A model generated the notes under the pieces. That model did no database searches, had not been told where the DNA came from, and saw nothing but the letters and a program-made list of their open reading frames with translations. Of a stretch of 64,000 nt of DNA, positions 9,778 through 18,614 are shown piece by piece. The DNA is from Pectobacterium sp. CFBP8739 (GTDB lineage: Bacteria > Pseudomonadota > Gammaproteobacteria > Enterobacterales > Enterobacteriaceae). Location: the NCBI RefSeq assembly GCF_013449375.1, contig NZ_JACDRR010000011.1:1-64000 (forward strand), given 5' to 3'. Made by a program: the position numbers and the translations under genes. Positions within the stretch are counted from its first letter, which is position 1, and each line of letters starts with the position of its first letter.

Positions 9778-11844
9778 GTGTCAGGAATCCGAAGAAGCAC
9801 TACAACTGGCTATACATACGCATTTGAAAAAGCAGGATCTTTTGGAATATTCAGTTCAAATGGTTCTGTTCCAGTTGAATATATGATGACATCATTCTCT
9901 GTGGATGATCTTGCGCAGTTATCTTATTCGAAAGATATTAATACCGATTTGAATTTTGATTATCTAATACAGCGAGATATTGATGAGGAAAGAGCTAGGG
10001 TCGAAATAAGTCAATATATCAGTTCTAGCGAAGATCGAGTTCAGAAAGATATTGTGTTTTTACCCCCTCTACTTGTCTCCATCGTAAATGTTGATTCAAA
10101 CAATAAGCTTATAGACTATTATCCTAATTGTAGTTTGAGTAGTACAGATGATAATGGATTGATATTTGAGCGGGTTTGGCCAAGTATATTTAAAATTCGT
10201 AATTTTGAAATACAAAATGGTAAAGCCATCTCTGTAAAGTATTATGCTTCAGAAATAAAAGATGAAGTCATTACGATTGACATTAATCAGGCGATTATAA
10301 ATATTAACAGTACAAGAGAAGGTGTCGCCGGAGCTAGACTTGTAGTTATTGATGGGCAGCATCGACTTTTTGCTCTTAATTACTTAAGAAAAGAACATCC
10401 GGATAAAATAAAAAACATAGTGGTTCCGGTTTGTATTGTGTACTCTCCGTATTCTACATTAATTAACTCAACTGTAGCACAAGTACCAACTATACCAGAG
10501 GTTTTAAGGAATTTGTTTGTTGATATTAACTCTACTGTAGAAAGAGTCAGTGGACATTTCCTTACCTTACTTTCGGACAGAACGTTAGGCTCGATAATAT
10601 GTAGGGAGTTCTGTAAAAAAATATTAAGTGAAAGACAGGGGTATGGATTAGGGTTAATTGAATGGAATACTAAAAAGCATAAAGAATCTCTCGAGATTTC
10701 TAGAGATTACACAATAACAAGCATTGGTGTTATCAATAATATCCTAGAGGATTGCTTTGGGACAAGAAATGGTATAAAAATACTAACGTCAATTTTAGGG
10801 ATCCGAGAGTCAGCTACTGAATTTGATTTCTCAGAATTCGAGAGCGACGAAGATGATGAGGAAAATATCGTTTCAAACATTCCGGAAACTTTTCCATGGA
10901 GTGGTTTCCTCTCAAAGCATAAACCTATTTTAACAAAATTAGTAAATGAAACTTTAACTAAAACATTAGTTACTTTATTTTTTGAGACGAAATTTTTTGC
11001 AGACTACTATGACAACTTAAGAGATTTTTTTGAAGAGCAAGAGGCGCAAATTAAATCGAATAGAAGTTGTGAATCAGGGGTGTTTTATTTTGCCAAAAAC
11101 CATATTTTACTTAATGATCCAGAAACAAAAAAATCATTACCATTAATAAATGAATTAATCTCAGAGTTAAAGAGTCGAAAAGAAAAAATTGTTCCAAGTC
11201 TGGCTTCTAAATCAATATGCCATAAAGCTATGGTTGAAGCTTGGTTTTTATTATGCTCTAAAATAATTGTATACAAGAAAGATCTTAAAATTGTTGATAA
11301 AATAATACAGTACTGTGTCGAAAGTGCATTCTCACCAAATGTTCAGTTATTTAACGAGCAGAGGCTATTCATACAAGATACAATTTATATTAACCAGAGA
11401 ATTAAAGTAACAAAAGTAGCCAGAAGGCAAATTGTCAGATTGTTTTTCTCACAATTACTTCTAAAGGCTAATATTGAAAGATTAGTAAACGACTTAAAAA
11501 TCGATAATGAACTTCAAGGTGTTCTCATTAAGTTTGCAAAAAGTGAAGTTGGTGCATATCTTAATCAAATGAGTAAAGATAAAACGAACACATTTATTAA
11601 AACATTTCGTAGTAATTATAATCTTGATGATATTGACAGAGATAAATTACTTGCGGCTGAAGCAAATCGCACAAAAGAAATAAAACAAAAAAATGCAAGC
11701 GAGGTATATACTGAGTTTGATGACTTAGTAAAATTCTATACTAAAGAGGGAATAGTGAATGCTTACCAAGATTTAACAAATTGCTTAAAATCAAACGACT
11801 TTGATTTTTCATTTGATAATGAGCCTTTTGATGATGAAATTTAA
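9778..11844 (+). CDS. Large DGQHR-motif protein, DndB-related in part
   Basis: A 688-residue protein with the DGQHR signature (VVIDGQHRLFALNYL, near residue 200), the motif that defines the DndB-like DGQHR superfamily. It is almost twice the length of DndB; the C-terminal ~400 residues are lysine/asparagine-rich and I do not recognise them. An acidic stretch (FESDEDDEEN) lies in the middle. Translation starts at a GTG preceded by GGGGAG. The gene is 129 bp after dptH and overlaps the next gene by about 11 bp, so the two are probably coupled. It is far richer in A+T than dpt and dnd, suggesting separate acquisition. DGQHR proteins are linked to DNA-modification islands; the role here is unknown. 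Confidence 0.75.
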   Translation: MSGIRRSTTTGYTYAFEKAGSFGIFSSNGSVPVEYMMTSFSVDDLAQLSYSKDINTDLNFDYLIQRDIDEERARVEISQYISSSEDRVQKDIVFLPPLLVSIVNVDSNNKLIDYYPNCSLSSTDDNGLIFERVWPSIFKIRNFEIQNGKAISVKYYASEIKDEVITIDINQAIININSTREGVAGARLVVIDGQHRLFALNYLRKEHPDKIKNIVVPVCIVYSPYSTLINSTVAQVPTIPEVLRNLFVDINSTVERVSGHFLTLLSDRTLGSIICREFCKKILSERQGYGLGLIEWNTKKHKESLEISRDYTITSIGVINNILEDCFGTRNGIKILTSILGIRESATEFDFSEFESDEDDEENIVSNIPETFPWSGFLSKHKPILTKLVNETLTKTLVTLFFETKFFADYYDNLRDFFEEQEAQIKSNRSCESGVFYFAKNHILLNDPETKKSLPLINELISELKSRKEKIVPSLASKSICHKAMVEAWFLLCSKIIVYKKDLKIVDKIIQYCVESAFSPNVQLFNEQRLFIQDTIYINQRIKVTKVARRQIVRLFFSQLLLKANIERLVNDLKIDNELQGVLIKFAKSEVGAYLNQMSKDKTNTFIKTFRSNYNLDDIDRDKLLAAEANRTKEIKQKNASEVYTEFDDLVKFYTKEGIVNAYQDLTNCLKSNDFDFSFDNEPFDDEI

Positions 11845-13117
11845 AACGACAAAAGAAATATATTTTGCGATTTTATATGATGATTCCTCTGACACGAAAT
11901 TATCAGCTGCTGCGGCAGCTGATTGCTTCAAAGATAAATTATTTTTCTTAATCAGCAATTCATCGGCAATAATTGAAAATGTGGTTGCATTTTTGAAAAA
12001 TAATTTTGATCTAAAGTGTAATATTGTTTTACTTGATCGAAATTGGTTGCTTGATACAGTACCGTTCTTTATTCATGATATATTTGAAAGCCAAATTAAG
12101 ATAACGCAAATAATTATTGAGGATAACTTAAGCCAGAAAAAAATACTTCCGAGCAAGGAAGTGATTAATTCAGCTATAAGTAAACTAATGTCTGGCGAAT
12201 CAGTTGATGCCAACACCATTAGCAACCCAATAATTCGTAATAAAATATCAAATGAAGTTAAAGTATTAATTGCTGCAAGAGATTGCATTATAAATTATTA
12301 TATTGGCGCAAGTGTGTTTTATCCATCGGTGAATATTTCTAACAGAACAAAAACTGACTTTGAGGGATTAAAGCTTGAAGAGTATATTACTTCATTGCAG
12401 GATATAAAAAAACTAACAAACAATAATTCTCTTAAAATAAATCAATACCTAAATAAGAAATTAGCCACTTTAGGGCGATACCTCCCCGTTGTTCCACAAA
12501 TACCCAATGATATTATAGACAAAACACGTCCGAGCAATTCTTTGCATGATGGCTTCCCAACGATATATAAACTGTTGTCATGCTTTCAATATAAATCTGC
12601 ATTATTATCTATTGAGTATAAAAATCCTAATTCAGCTTTTTTACATTCAATAAGAACTATAGAAACATATATAGAAGGTTTTTTAATATATGCCAATATT
12701 GCAACAATTAGTGATTGCTATAAGAAGATGGCATTATTCGAAAAAGATGCTTTTTTGATTAATAATAAAAAGGTTAGTGGGTTTGGGAAGAAGTATGCCT
12801 CGGCAGGAGATGTTAATAATATAAAGAATCATAAATTTTATAAGAATATCAGGGAAATGATAGATCTGAGAAATAAATTATATTTAACCCATGGAGACAT
12901 GAAAGCTTGCTCAATACTAACAAAAAGATCTCTTAATTATATCATGGCTATAATAAATCACATTGACTTAGTTTCTAATCAAAAAAGCCTTCCATGGAGT
13001 AAAATTTATCGAGACATAGATAAAAGTTTACGATTTGATTTTTATGGGGTAACTAAGTCATCATTATCAAATTCATTTATCCATAAGATTTCTTTTCAAT
13101 TACATCGAGATGAATAA
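11834..13117 (+). CDS. Uncharacterised protein with HEPN-like RNase motif
   Basis: About 427 residues; the ATG at 11834 (or 11831) overlaps the 3' end of the DGQHR gene. I do not recognise the whole protein. The C-terminal third is helical and contains IDLRNKLYLTHGD, an Rx6H pattern with Asn after Arg, as in HEPN ribonucleases of abortive-infection and toxin systems. The N-terminal half alternates hydrophobic strands and helices (CNIVLLDRNWLL), which might be a Rossmann-like fold; this is a guess. It is very AT-rich like its partner. It converges with the PIN-domain gene, with only 11 bp between stop codons. HEPN function is inferred from the motif and context. Confidence 0.6.
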   Translation: MKFKTTKEIYFAILYDDSSDTKLSAAAAADCFKDKLFFLISNSSAIIENVVAFLKNNFDLKCNIVLLDRNWLLDTVPFFIHDIFESQIKITQIIIEDNLSQKKILPSKEVINSAISKLMSGESVDANTISNPIIRNKISNEVKVLIAARDCIINYYIGASVFYPSVNISNRTKTDFEGLKLEEYITSLQDIKKLTNNNSLKINQYLNKKLATLGRYLPVVPQIPNDIIDKTRPSNSLHDGFPTIYKLLSCFQYKSALLSIEYKNPNSAFLHSIRTIETYIEGFLIYANIATISDCYKKMALFEKDAFLINNKKVSGFGKKYASAGDVNNIKNHKFYKNIREMIDLRNKLYLTHGDMKACSILTKRSLNYIMAIINHIDLVSNQKSLPWSKIYRDIDKSLRFDFYGVTKSSLSNSFIHKISFQLHRDE

Positions 13118-13128
13118 ATAAACTCATT

Positions 13129-14271
13129 TTACCCTGAAAAGTGATAATGTTCTGGCAGTAATTGATAAGTTGAGTCATCTAATGCCTCAAATAATATTTC
13201 TTTGCCAAGAAATAGATCTCTTTCTTTGCAATAATAATATATGGTTTTCCTAGCTGTTGCTTTCCAGTTAGCGGTTAGTGCGCGCAAAGGATTTTCTTCA
13301 ATCCAAGAATATAACTCCTCCAATTTCACAATTGGCCCAATAGCTCTAAAAGCTTGCAATACAAATTCTTTCCATGATGGAGATAATGACTGTTCAATGT
13401 CAGCTAAAGTAGATTTTGATATGCTGATTTTTCTTATTTTACTTGCAACTGAAATAAATTGAGTGGATGAAATAAGTCTAAAATCAACCCCAGCTTTCAT
13501 TGATACTTCAGTAACGAGTTCGGGTCTGGCTCCTAATATAATATTATTCTCTTTCCAACACCAATCTTCCTTTCTTTCATCGGTAACCAGAATAATTGGC
13601 CTGCTTGTACTTTTGGCTTGATTTAGTATTTCATGCCAAATTATAAAATCTGCATATTTTGATTTTATAATTAAGTCACCATATAGCTTAACTTCATGTT
13701 CCTTATTTTTGGCATCTTTGAATCCGGGCGGTATTTTATTCTCAAATCTAAACTCCCCCTCCTTATAAAGATTTTCAAGTGTGTCTTTTAAAGGGATGTC
13801 GCCAACTCGGCCATCAAATAAATTCATTAATTGAATCTGGACTGGATCATGTCGGAAATAATTTGGATGCTTTTCCTTAACACCCTCGATAAAAGTTCGA
13901 AACTCCTCATCGAATCGCTCAACTAAATGGGCGACATCACCATACGGTATAGAGTGATGTTGCTTATCCGAAAAGAGACCTAGTACATCATCTTTAAATT
14001 TTCTACTTTTTCCTAGTAACTCATCAAATACCCTTGCTTGCTGCTGTAAAACAGTCACTCGATTGCTTTGATACTCTAGGGCGACAAAATAAGGTAGCCA
14101 TATATTTTCTTTAAAATATTCAATAGCCCTTATAAAATCATCTGCAGCATTTTTAGGATATCTATATATATTAAGTAATGCACTAGTATCAAAACATATT
14201 GTAGCTTTCTTGAGCTCTATTGATTTAAGCTCTGGCAAAAAAGCCAAGTATCCTTTAAACATATTCTTCAT
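13129..14271 (-). CDS. PIN_8-type (PIN-like domain) nuclease
   Basis: About 380 residues with features of the PIN_8 (formerly DUF4935) family of PIN-like RNases. An acidic first strand lies near residue 30 (CFDTSALLNIYR), then a Glu (ALEYQSNR), then ADFIIWHEIL and a late LVTDERKEDW motif. These would supply the metal-binding acidic residues. The C-terminal ~110 residues look like a separate helical domain. The ATG at 14271 has AGGA about 9 bp upstream; a TTG at 14277 is also in frame. It lies downstream of dndE on the same strand, 353 bp away, and is AT-rich like the convergent DGQHR and HEPN genes. A defence or toxin role is inferred. Confidence 0.7.
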   Translation of the reverse strand: MKNMFKGYLAFLPELKSIELKKATICFDTSALLNIYRYPKNAADDFIRAIEYFKENIWLPYFVALEYQSNRVTVLQQQARVFDELLGKSRKFKDDVLGLFSDKQHHSIPYGDVAHLVERFDEEFRTFIEGVKEKHPNYFRHDPVQIQLMNLFDGRVGDIPLKDTLENLYKEGEFRFENKIPPGFKDAKNKEHEVKLYGDLIIKSKYADFIIWHEILNQAKSTSRPIILVTDERKEDWCWKENNIILGARPELVTEVSMKAGVDFRLISSTQFISVASKIRKISISKSTLADIEQSLSPSWKEFVLQAFRAIGPIVKLEELYSWIEENPLRALTANWKATARKTIYYYCKERDLFLGKEILFEALDDSTYQLLPEHYHFSG

Positions 14272-14277
14272 TATCAA

Positions 14278-14624
14278 TAATCCTCTATGCTTTCTCGGAA
14301 ATCTTTTATTTTTTATAACTTATTAAAGAGGCTTTAAAATCTTCAATTCATGTAGCCCAATTTTGCATTAACTTCTCTAATTTTAGATATAACATTATCA
14401 ATGTTAACACAAAAGCTACGCTAATATCACCAAACCTAGGAGCCTTACCCTGCTGTCGAGGTTGTGAATGCCCGCTTCTAGCGGTGCACGGCGTTCCTGT
14501 CCGCCGTGCTATTCTGGCTTAATATTCCAACGCGGCAACTGTACTATCTGATTTGTGTCTACGAACCATTTGCATATTTTTTTGCAAATATAGAGTGGAT
14601 ATTGATTTGTTGTTTCCCACTATT
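14278..14624. other. Intergenic region between dndE and the PIN gene
   Basis: This 347-bp gap has no supported gene. Most is AT-rich, but 14461-14530 is a GC-rich patch with two adjacent hairpins: CCGCT/AGCGG around 14472-14483, and GCACGGCG (14486-14493) with CGCCGTGC (14502-14509). Neither has a T-run, so they are weak candidates for the dndBCDE terminator and may be remnants of another sequence. The promoter of the PIN gene, if separate, should lie here; none is convincing. Confidence 0.5.
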
Positions 14625-14978
14625 TCACACCCCAAATGCAAAGTTTTTTAGAGAGCGATAGTTTCTTAACGCCGAAATCCCATCCTCAACATGTGCCGCC
14701 CACGCCTTAATCATCGCCTTCTGCTCTAGTTGCGGATAAAGCATCTTTAACACCAATTCCGTAGCTTGCAGAGTTTCCCCCAGCCACGTAATTTTATCCA
14801 GCATCATCGCACCATCCAATTTCCTATTATCATTCTCTGGTGAATAACGAAAATCACTCTCCACTGAACGGAAAAATGCCAAGCGGGCGGCTACGTTGGG
14901 GGTGATCCCTGTATATCCCTTTAGCTTTTTTAGCTGTTCTTCAGTCTGGCGACTGAGTTGCATCCTGTTTGGGAGCAT
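14625..14978 (-). CDS. dndE: DNA sulfur-modification protein DndE
   Basis: Last gene of the dndBCDE phosphorothioation operon, 117 residues, matching the usual small DndE. In the family DndE is a nicked-DNA-binding protein that joins DndC and DndD in the sulfur-insertion complex. The ATG at 14978 overlaps the dndD stop (ATGA) and has a strong ribosome-binding site, AAAGGAGG, seven bases upstream. The N-terminal part (LSRQTEEQLKKLKGYTGI) matches my recollection of DndE proteins. The C-terminus is short and helical. Confidence 0.88.
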   Translation of the reverse strand: MLPNRMQLSRQTEEQLKKLKGYTGITPNVAARLAFFRSVESDFRYSPENDNRKLDGAMMLDKITWLGETLQATELVLKMLYPQLEQKAMIKAWAAHVEDGISALRNYRSLKNFAFGV

Positions 14979-16993
14979 CAAATTGCCTCCTTTGTTAATT
15001 CCCAGAAATAGCCCGGTTTTAGATTCGATGATTTGGTATGCGCATTAAAAACAATCTCATAAGCATGAGATATATCATCACGTAGCTGATCGACAAAATA
15101 ACGCTCGTCCACTTCAGTATCGGTGGATAGCAACACGACCTGATGGCTGGCCTCCGGGAAATAATGATTAATCAACTTATCCCGATGTTGAGAGTCCAGA
15201 CGCCCTAACGGTGTATCAATAATTACTGGGAAATCACGACCAGAGGTTTTTGCCAGCGCTTCAAGAATAGCGATCGCGTAAATCTGCTTTTCACCTGCAG
15301 AAAGTAGTTTTCGATTAATAACTGAACCATTTTCATCCACCAGCTCAACATCAAACGTCTGTGGATTGATATGTGCATTAAGCTGTAAATCCTCTTTACG
15401 GGCCAGCTTGTGGTAGGCCATTTCAAAGTTAGCAGATAACTTTTTCACTCGCGCCTGCGTAAGCACATCGCTGTAGTAATCGAGCAGGTTAATAGTCTCC
15501 TGTGCATTTTTAAATGCGCTGCTCAAACCATGTTGGCTACGGGTGATGTCATGTGCTTTTTGTACCTGACGAACACAGTCCAGTTGCTGCTGTTTCGTCC
15601 GTTTAGCCTCTTCCAGCAGCGAGCGATATTTTTGCCGCTGTTTTTCGCGCTTATGATCGAGCTCGCGTAATGCTGCAAAGAGATCCATTAACTGCTCGTC
15701 TTCCGGGGCGCGAGCGATATTAGCAGCGGCCTGCTCCAGTTGTTGTTCAATATCCGCTAACTGATGGCGGCAAATATCAAAACGCTGCCATGCTTTTTTG
15801 CTGTCCTGCTCAATGGACTGCTGGAGCATACCGGCTTCACGTTCAGAAATATCAAACAGCAAGTCACCTTTTGGTTTGGCTGCCATATATGTGTCCAAAT
15901 TATTGGTAATAGCTTCGGTAGCAATGGCTCTGGTACTACTCTCACTGCTGGAACGGAACGCGATATCATTTTTGAGTTGAGTTAAAAATTGATTTAACTC
16001 CGTCTCAAAATTTTTCGCCTGCTTGATCTGTGCTTCATTGGCAATTTTTTCCAGCAACCGCGACAACGTATTAGGCGCTAACGCATAGGGCAACGATCCA
16101 TCGCATTCCTGTCGTAACGCTTTTCCCAGACGCTCTTTTTCTTTTAACAGCGTTTCAACTTTCTGTTTTTCCTGTGCTTTGGTCTGGGCAAATGCGCCGC
16201 CCTGCGCATTTAACAATCCCTCATGGCGAATAATGTCCTGGGATAAAAATTCAATCCGCGAGTTGACGAAATCGGCCTCTTCCAGCAATTTCTCTGCCTG
16301 ACCGGCAAGCGTTTTAATCTTTGCCTCAAGCGCTTCGACCTGCTGTTGCTGGGAGCCACCTAACTGCGCGTTTTGCTGGCGTTTGACAAAAATCATCAGG
16401 TCATTTTGCAGTCTGGCGATCAGATCCAGTCCCAACAAACGACGCACCGCTGTACGCAGAATATTGCCAGATTCATCTTCCGCCAACTCTGCAATCTTCT
16501 CTCCATCAAAAAAGAAAAGATCGGCAACACCGTGAGGGATTAATTCATTCAAAAACCCTTGGCACTGGTCATAACTGAGTTCACTACGCGGTTGTCCATC
16601 CTGCTGCAAAGAGAGACGATCTTTCTTTCCTTTCTTCCAGCTACGCGTGACGGTGAATTCTGTCTCATGGCCGTTTTGGTTATAGGTAAAGGTTAGTTCT
16701 ACTGCGGCCTCATCCGGACGCTCTGCTGTATACGTCCCGTTGTGCACCAGTGCTCCGAGTTGTTCAACATACTCCTGCTGCTGCATTGCCGAGCCAAACG
16801 CTAAACGCCCATACAGTGCCAGTCGAATTGCCGACAAAATAGATGTTTTCCCTGCACCATTTAAACCACCAAATAGCACAATCGGGCGAGGATTTACTTC
16901 ATGCGGGCGTTTTCTGGGAGCCAGATCGATGGTGTGTGTGCCGCAAAATACGCGAAAATTATGTAATACCAGTTGCTTAATGAGCACGTTCAT
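14978..16993 (-). CDS. dndD: DNA sulfur-modification ATPase DndD
   Basis: SMC/Rad50-like ATPase of the Dnd modification complex, about 671 residues. The N-terminal Walker A is GGLNGAGKTS (near residue 45). A long coiled coil occupies the middle (about 200-480). The ABC signature (LLSAGEKQ) and Walker B (VIIDTPLGRLD) are near the C-terminus. The start is taken at ATG 16993 (MNVLIKQL), preceded by GAGGAAA and overlapping dndC by 17 bp; upstream in-frame starts would lie deeper in dndC. In the family its ATPase activity drives DNA nicking or opening for sulfur insertion. Confidence 0.92.
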   Translation of the reverse strand: MNVLIKQLVLHNFRVFCGTHTIDLAPRKRPHEVNPRPIVLFGGLNGAGKTSILSAIRLALYGRLAFGSAMQQQEYVEQLGALVHNGTYTAERPDEAAVELTFTYNQNGHETEFTVTRSWKKGKKDRLSLQQDGQPRSELSYDQCQGFLNELIPHGVADLFFFDGEKIAELAEDESGNILRTAVRRLLGLDLIARLQNDLMIFVKRQQNAQLGGSQQQQVEALEAKIKTLAGQAEKLLEEADFVNSRIEFLSQDIIRHEGLLNAQGGAFAQTKAQEKQKVETLLKEKERLGKALRQECDGSLPYALAPNTLSRLLEKIANEAQIKQAKNFETELNQFLTQLKNDIAFRSSSESSTRAIATEAITNNLDTYMAAKPKGDLLFDISEREAGMLQQSIEQDSKKAWQRFDICRHQLADIEQQLEQAAANIARAPEDEQLMDLFAALRELDHKREKQRQKYRSLLEEAKRTKQQQLDCVRQVQKAHDITRSQHGLSSAFKNAQETINLLDYYSDVLTQARVKKLSANFEMAYHKLARKEDLQLNAHINPQTFDVELVDENGSVINRKLLSAGEKQIYAIAILEALAKTSGRDFPVIIDTPLGRLDSQHRDKLINHYFPEASHQVVLLSTDTEVDERYFVDQLRDDISHAYEIVFNAHTKSSNLKPGYFWELTKEAI

Positions 16994-18614
16994 TTTCCTC
17001 ATCGATAAGCACAGACGATTCGCCAGCATCGATAATTCTGCGCTGTAAAGTCTGAAGTTCAGCTTCTAGCTTATCCACTTCATCCTGATGAATATCCCGA
17101 TCGTTGCGTTTTTGCAGCGTTGCCTGTTGCTGCTGGATCTCTTCCAGGCTGCCCCAGTCCTGTTTCAAAATTGTGCCGAGCTTGTCAAAAATCCCCTGGC
17201 GACGACTTAACCCTTCCATCGAGGTTTCCAGCTCAATCAATTTCATCACCATTTCAGGTACTACGTCGAACCCTTGCGTTATCTGAGCCAGCAAATCAGC
17301 ATCGCTGGCATCAAAGCGCGACTGATCGTCAACCACCCAATTCAGATCTTGCTGATATACCTCGCGGTAAATCCCCGGCAATGTGTCGTGCCAGTCTGGC
17401 TCGTTAGGATCTTTCAACCACTCCTGGCGGATAGCGTGCAGCTCCGGCTGGGTAATTAACGTAATCGTGTGGCCCTGGGCGTTTAAATCACGCTCAATTT
17501 CCAGTAAGTCTTTTAACCACTGCTGACGGTATTTGAGCCAGTAAGGGCCTGGAACATGTTTACGTTCTGCGCTGCGGTCTTCACCGTCTTTAGCGTACTG
17601 ATAGCTCACCTTACCGGTGCGGCGTTTGTAGTTGCGATGGGTGTCTTTATTCACTGGCTCGGTGGTAAACGCCAATAGATCGCGATATTTCAGCAAAGGC
17701 GACATCCATTCTTCGCCATTCTTGATCAGACTTTCCATCGCTTTATCTTTGGTGACTACGGTACAGGTCCAGCAACCAAAGCGAGAATTTCCGCAAGAGG
17801 GAGTGCTCTCATCTATTACCAGTGGGCATTCACCCTGAGCGGAAGAGTCCATATACAACGTCCACAAGGGGCGATTATTCCCTCCCCACGGACTTTCCCA
17901 CTCCTCAATTTCATCATCTACCGCATAGCGAAAAGCTCCGCGCAGCAGCTTCCAGACATCTTCTACATCCCAGGTATCAATAGGTGTATAGATAAACGCA
18001 TTTGCTAGTGTGGTATGCCGTGCCAGTCGTGAGCCATCGATCTTATGCTTTGCGATTACCTGCGCACGAGAAGCACTTTCACTACTGCGCGAACCCAGTA
18101 CAACAATTACCTCATCAAACTGGCTGACCTTATCTTTAATAAAGTCGCTGACAGGGTTGATCTTCATCCGTTCGGTACACCAGCGAAAACTTCGGGTTGG
18201 AGCCGGATAACCTTTCCCCAGCAGATTAACCCAGAAGGTTTCATTAGTTTTTGGCATCACGGCATGTTGAGTAATCGGCAGGCCATTGCGTTTTGCGCCC
18301 GCCTCAATCTGCGACATCGTTTTCTTAATCAGGTCCACAACGACTGGCGTTTCAACGAGTGTATCGGATGACACCAAAAAAACATCTTTGCTGCGCATTT
18401 CCGGGGGGAGGCCGAGTAAAGCCAGATACACTAGCGTGATCACGGCGGAAGAATCTTTTCCTCCACTATAACCAATTACCCACGGGCGCTTATCTGCACA
18501 ATAAATTCTTTGTACTTCGGCAACATATTCGGCCAGAGGACGTCCGGCGAACTGCTCCTGGTTTATAAAATCTTCATATTCGGCCAAATCATAGGCCTGA
18601 ACTAATTTACTCAT
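16977..18614 (-). CDS. dndC: DNA sulfur-modification sulfurtransferase DndC
   Basis: PAPS-reductase-like protein that activates and transfers sulfur to the DNA backbone. The 545-residue protein has the PP-loop SGGKDS near residue 50 and a cysteine cluster near residues 275-285 (CGNSRFGCWTC) that would bind the Fe-S cluster, with further Cys around it. The ATG overlaps the dndB stop (ATGA), so dndB, dndC, dndD and dndE are all translationally linked. No dndA cysteine desulfurase is present, so sulfur probably comes from the chromosomal IscS, as shown for other dndA-less enterobacterial systems. Confidence 0.93.
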   Translation of the reverse strand: MSKLVQAYDLAEYEDFINQEQFAGRPLAEYVAEVQRIYCADKRPWVIGYSGGKDSSAVITLVYLALLGLPPEMRSKDVFLVSSDTLVETPVVVDLIKKTMSQIEAGAKRNGLPITQHAVMPKTNETFWVNLLGKGYPAPTRSFRWCTERMKINPVSDFIKDKVSQFDEVIVVLGSRSSESASRAQVIAKHKIDGSRLARHTTLANAFIYTPIDTWDVEDVWKLLRGAFRYAVDDEIEEWESPWGGNNRPLWTLYMDSSAQGECPLVIDESTPSCGNSRFGCWTCTVVTKDKAMESLIKNGEEWMSPLLKYRDLLAFTTEPVNKDTHRNYKRRTGKVSYQYAKDGEDRSAERKHVPGPYWLKYRQQWLKDLLEIERDLNAQGHTITLITQPELHAIRQEWLKDPNEPDWHDTLPGIYREVYQQDLNWVVDDQSRFDASDADLLAQITQGFDVVPEMVMKLIELETSMEGLSRRQGIFDKLGTILKQDWGSLEEIQQQQATLQKRNDRDIHQDEVDKLEAELQTLQRRIIDAGESSVLIDEENERAH

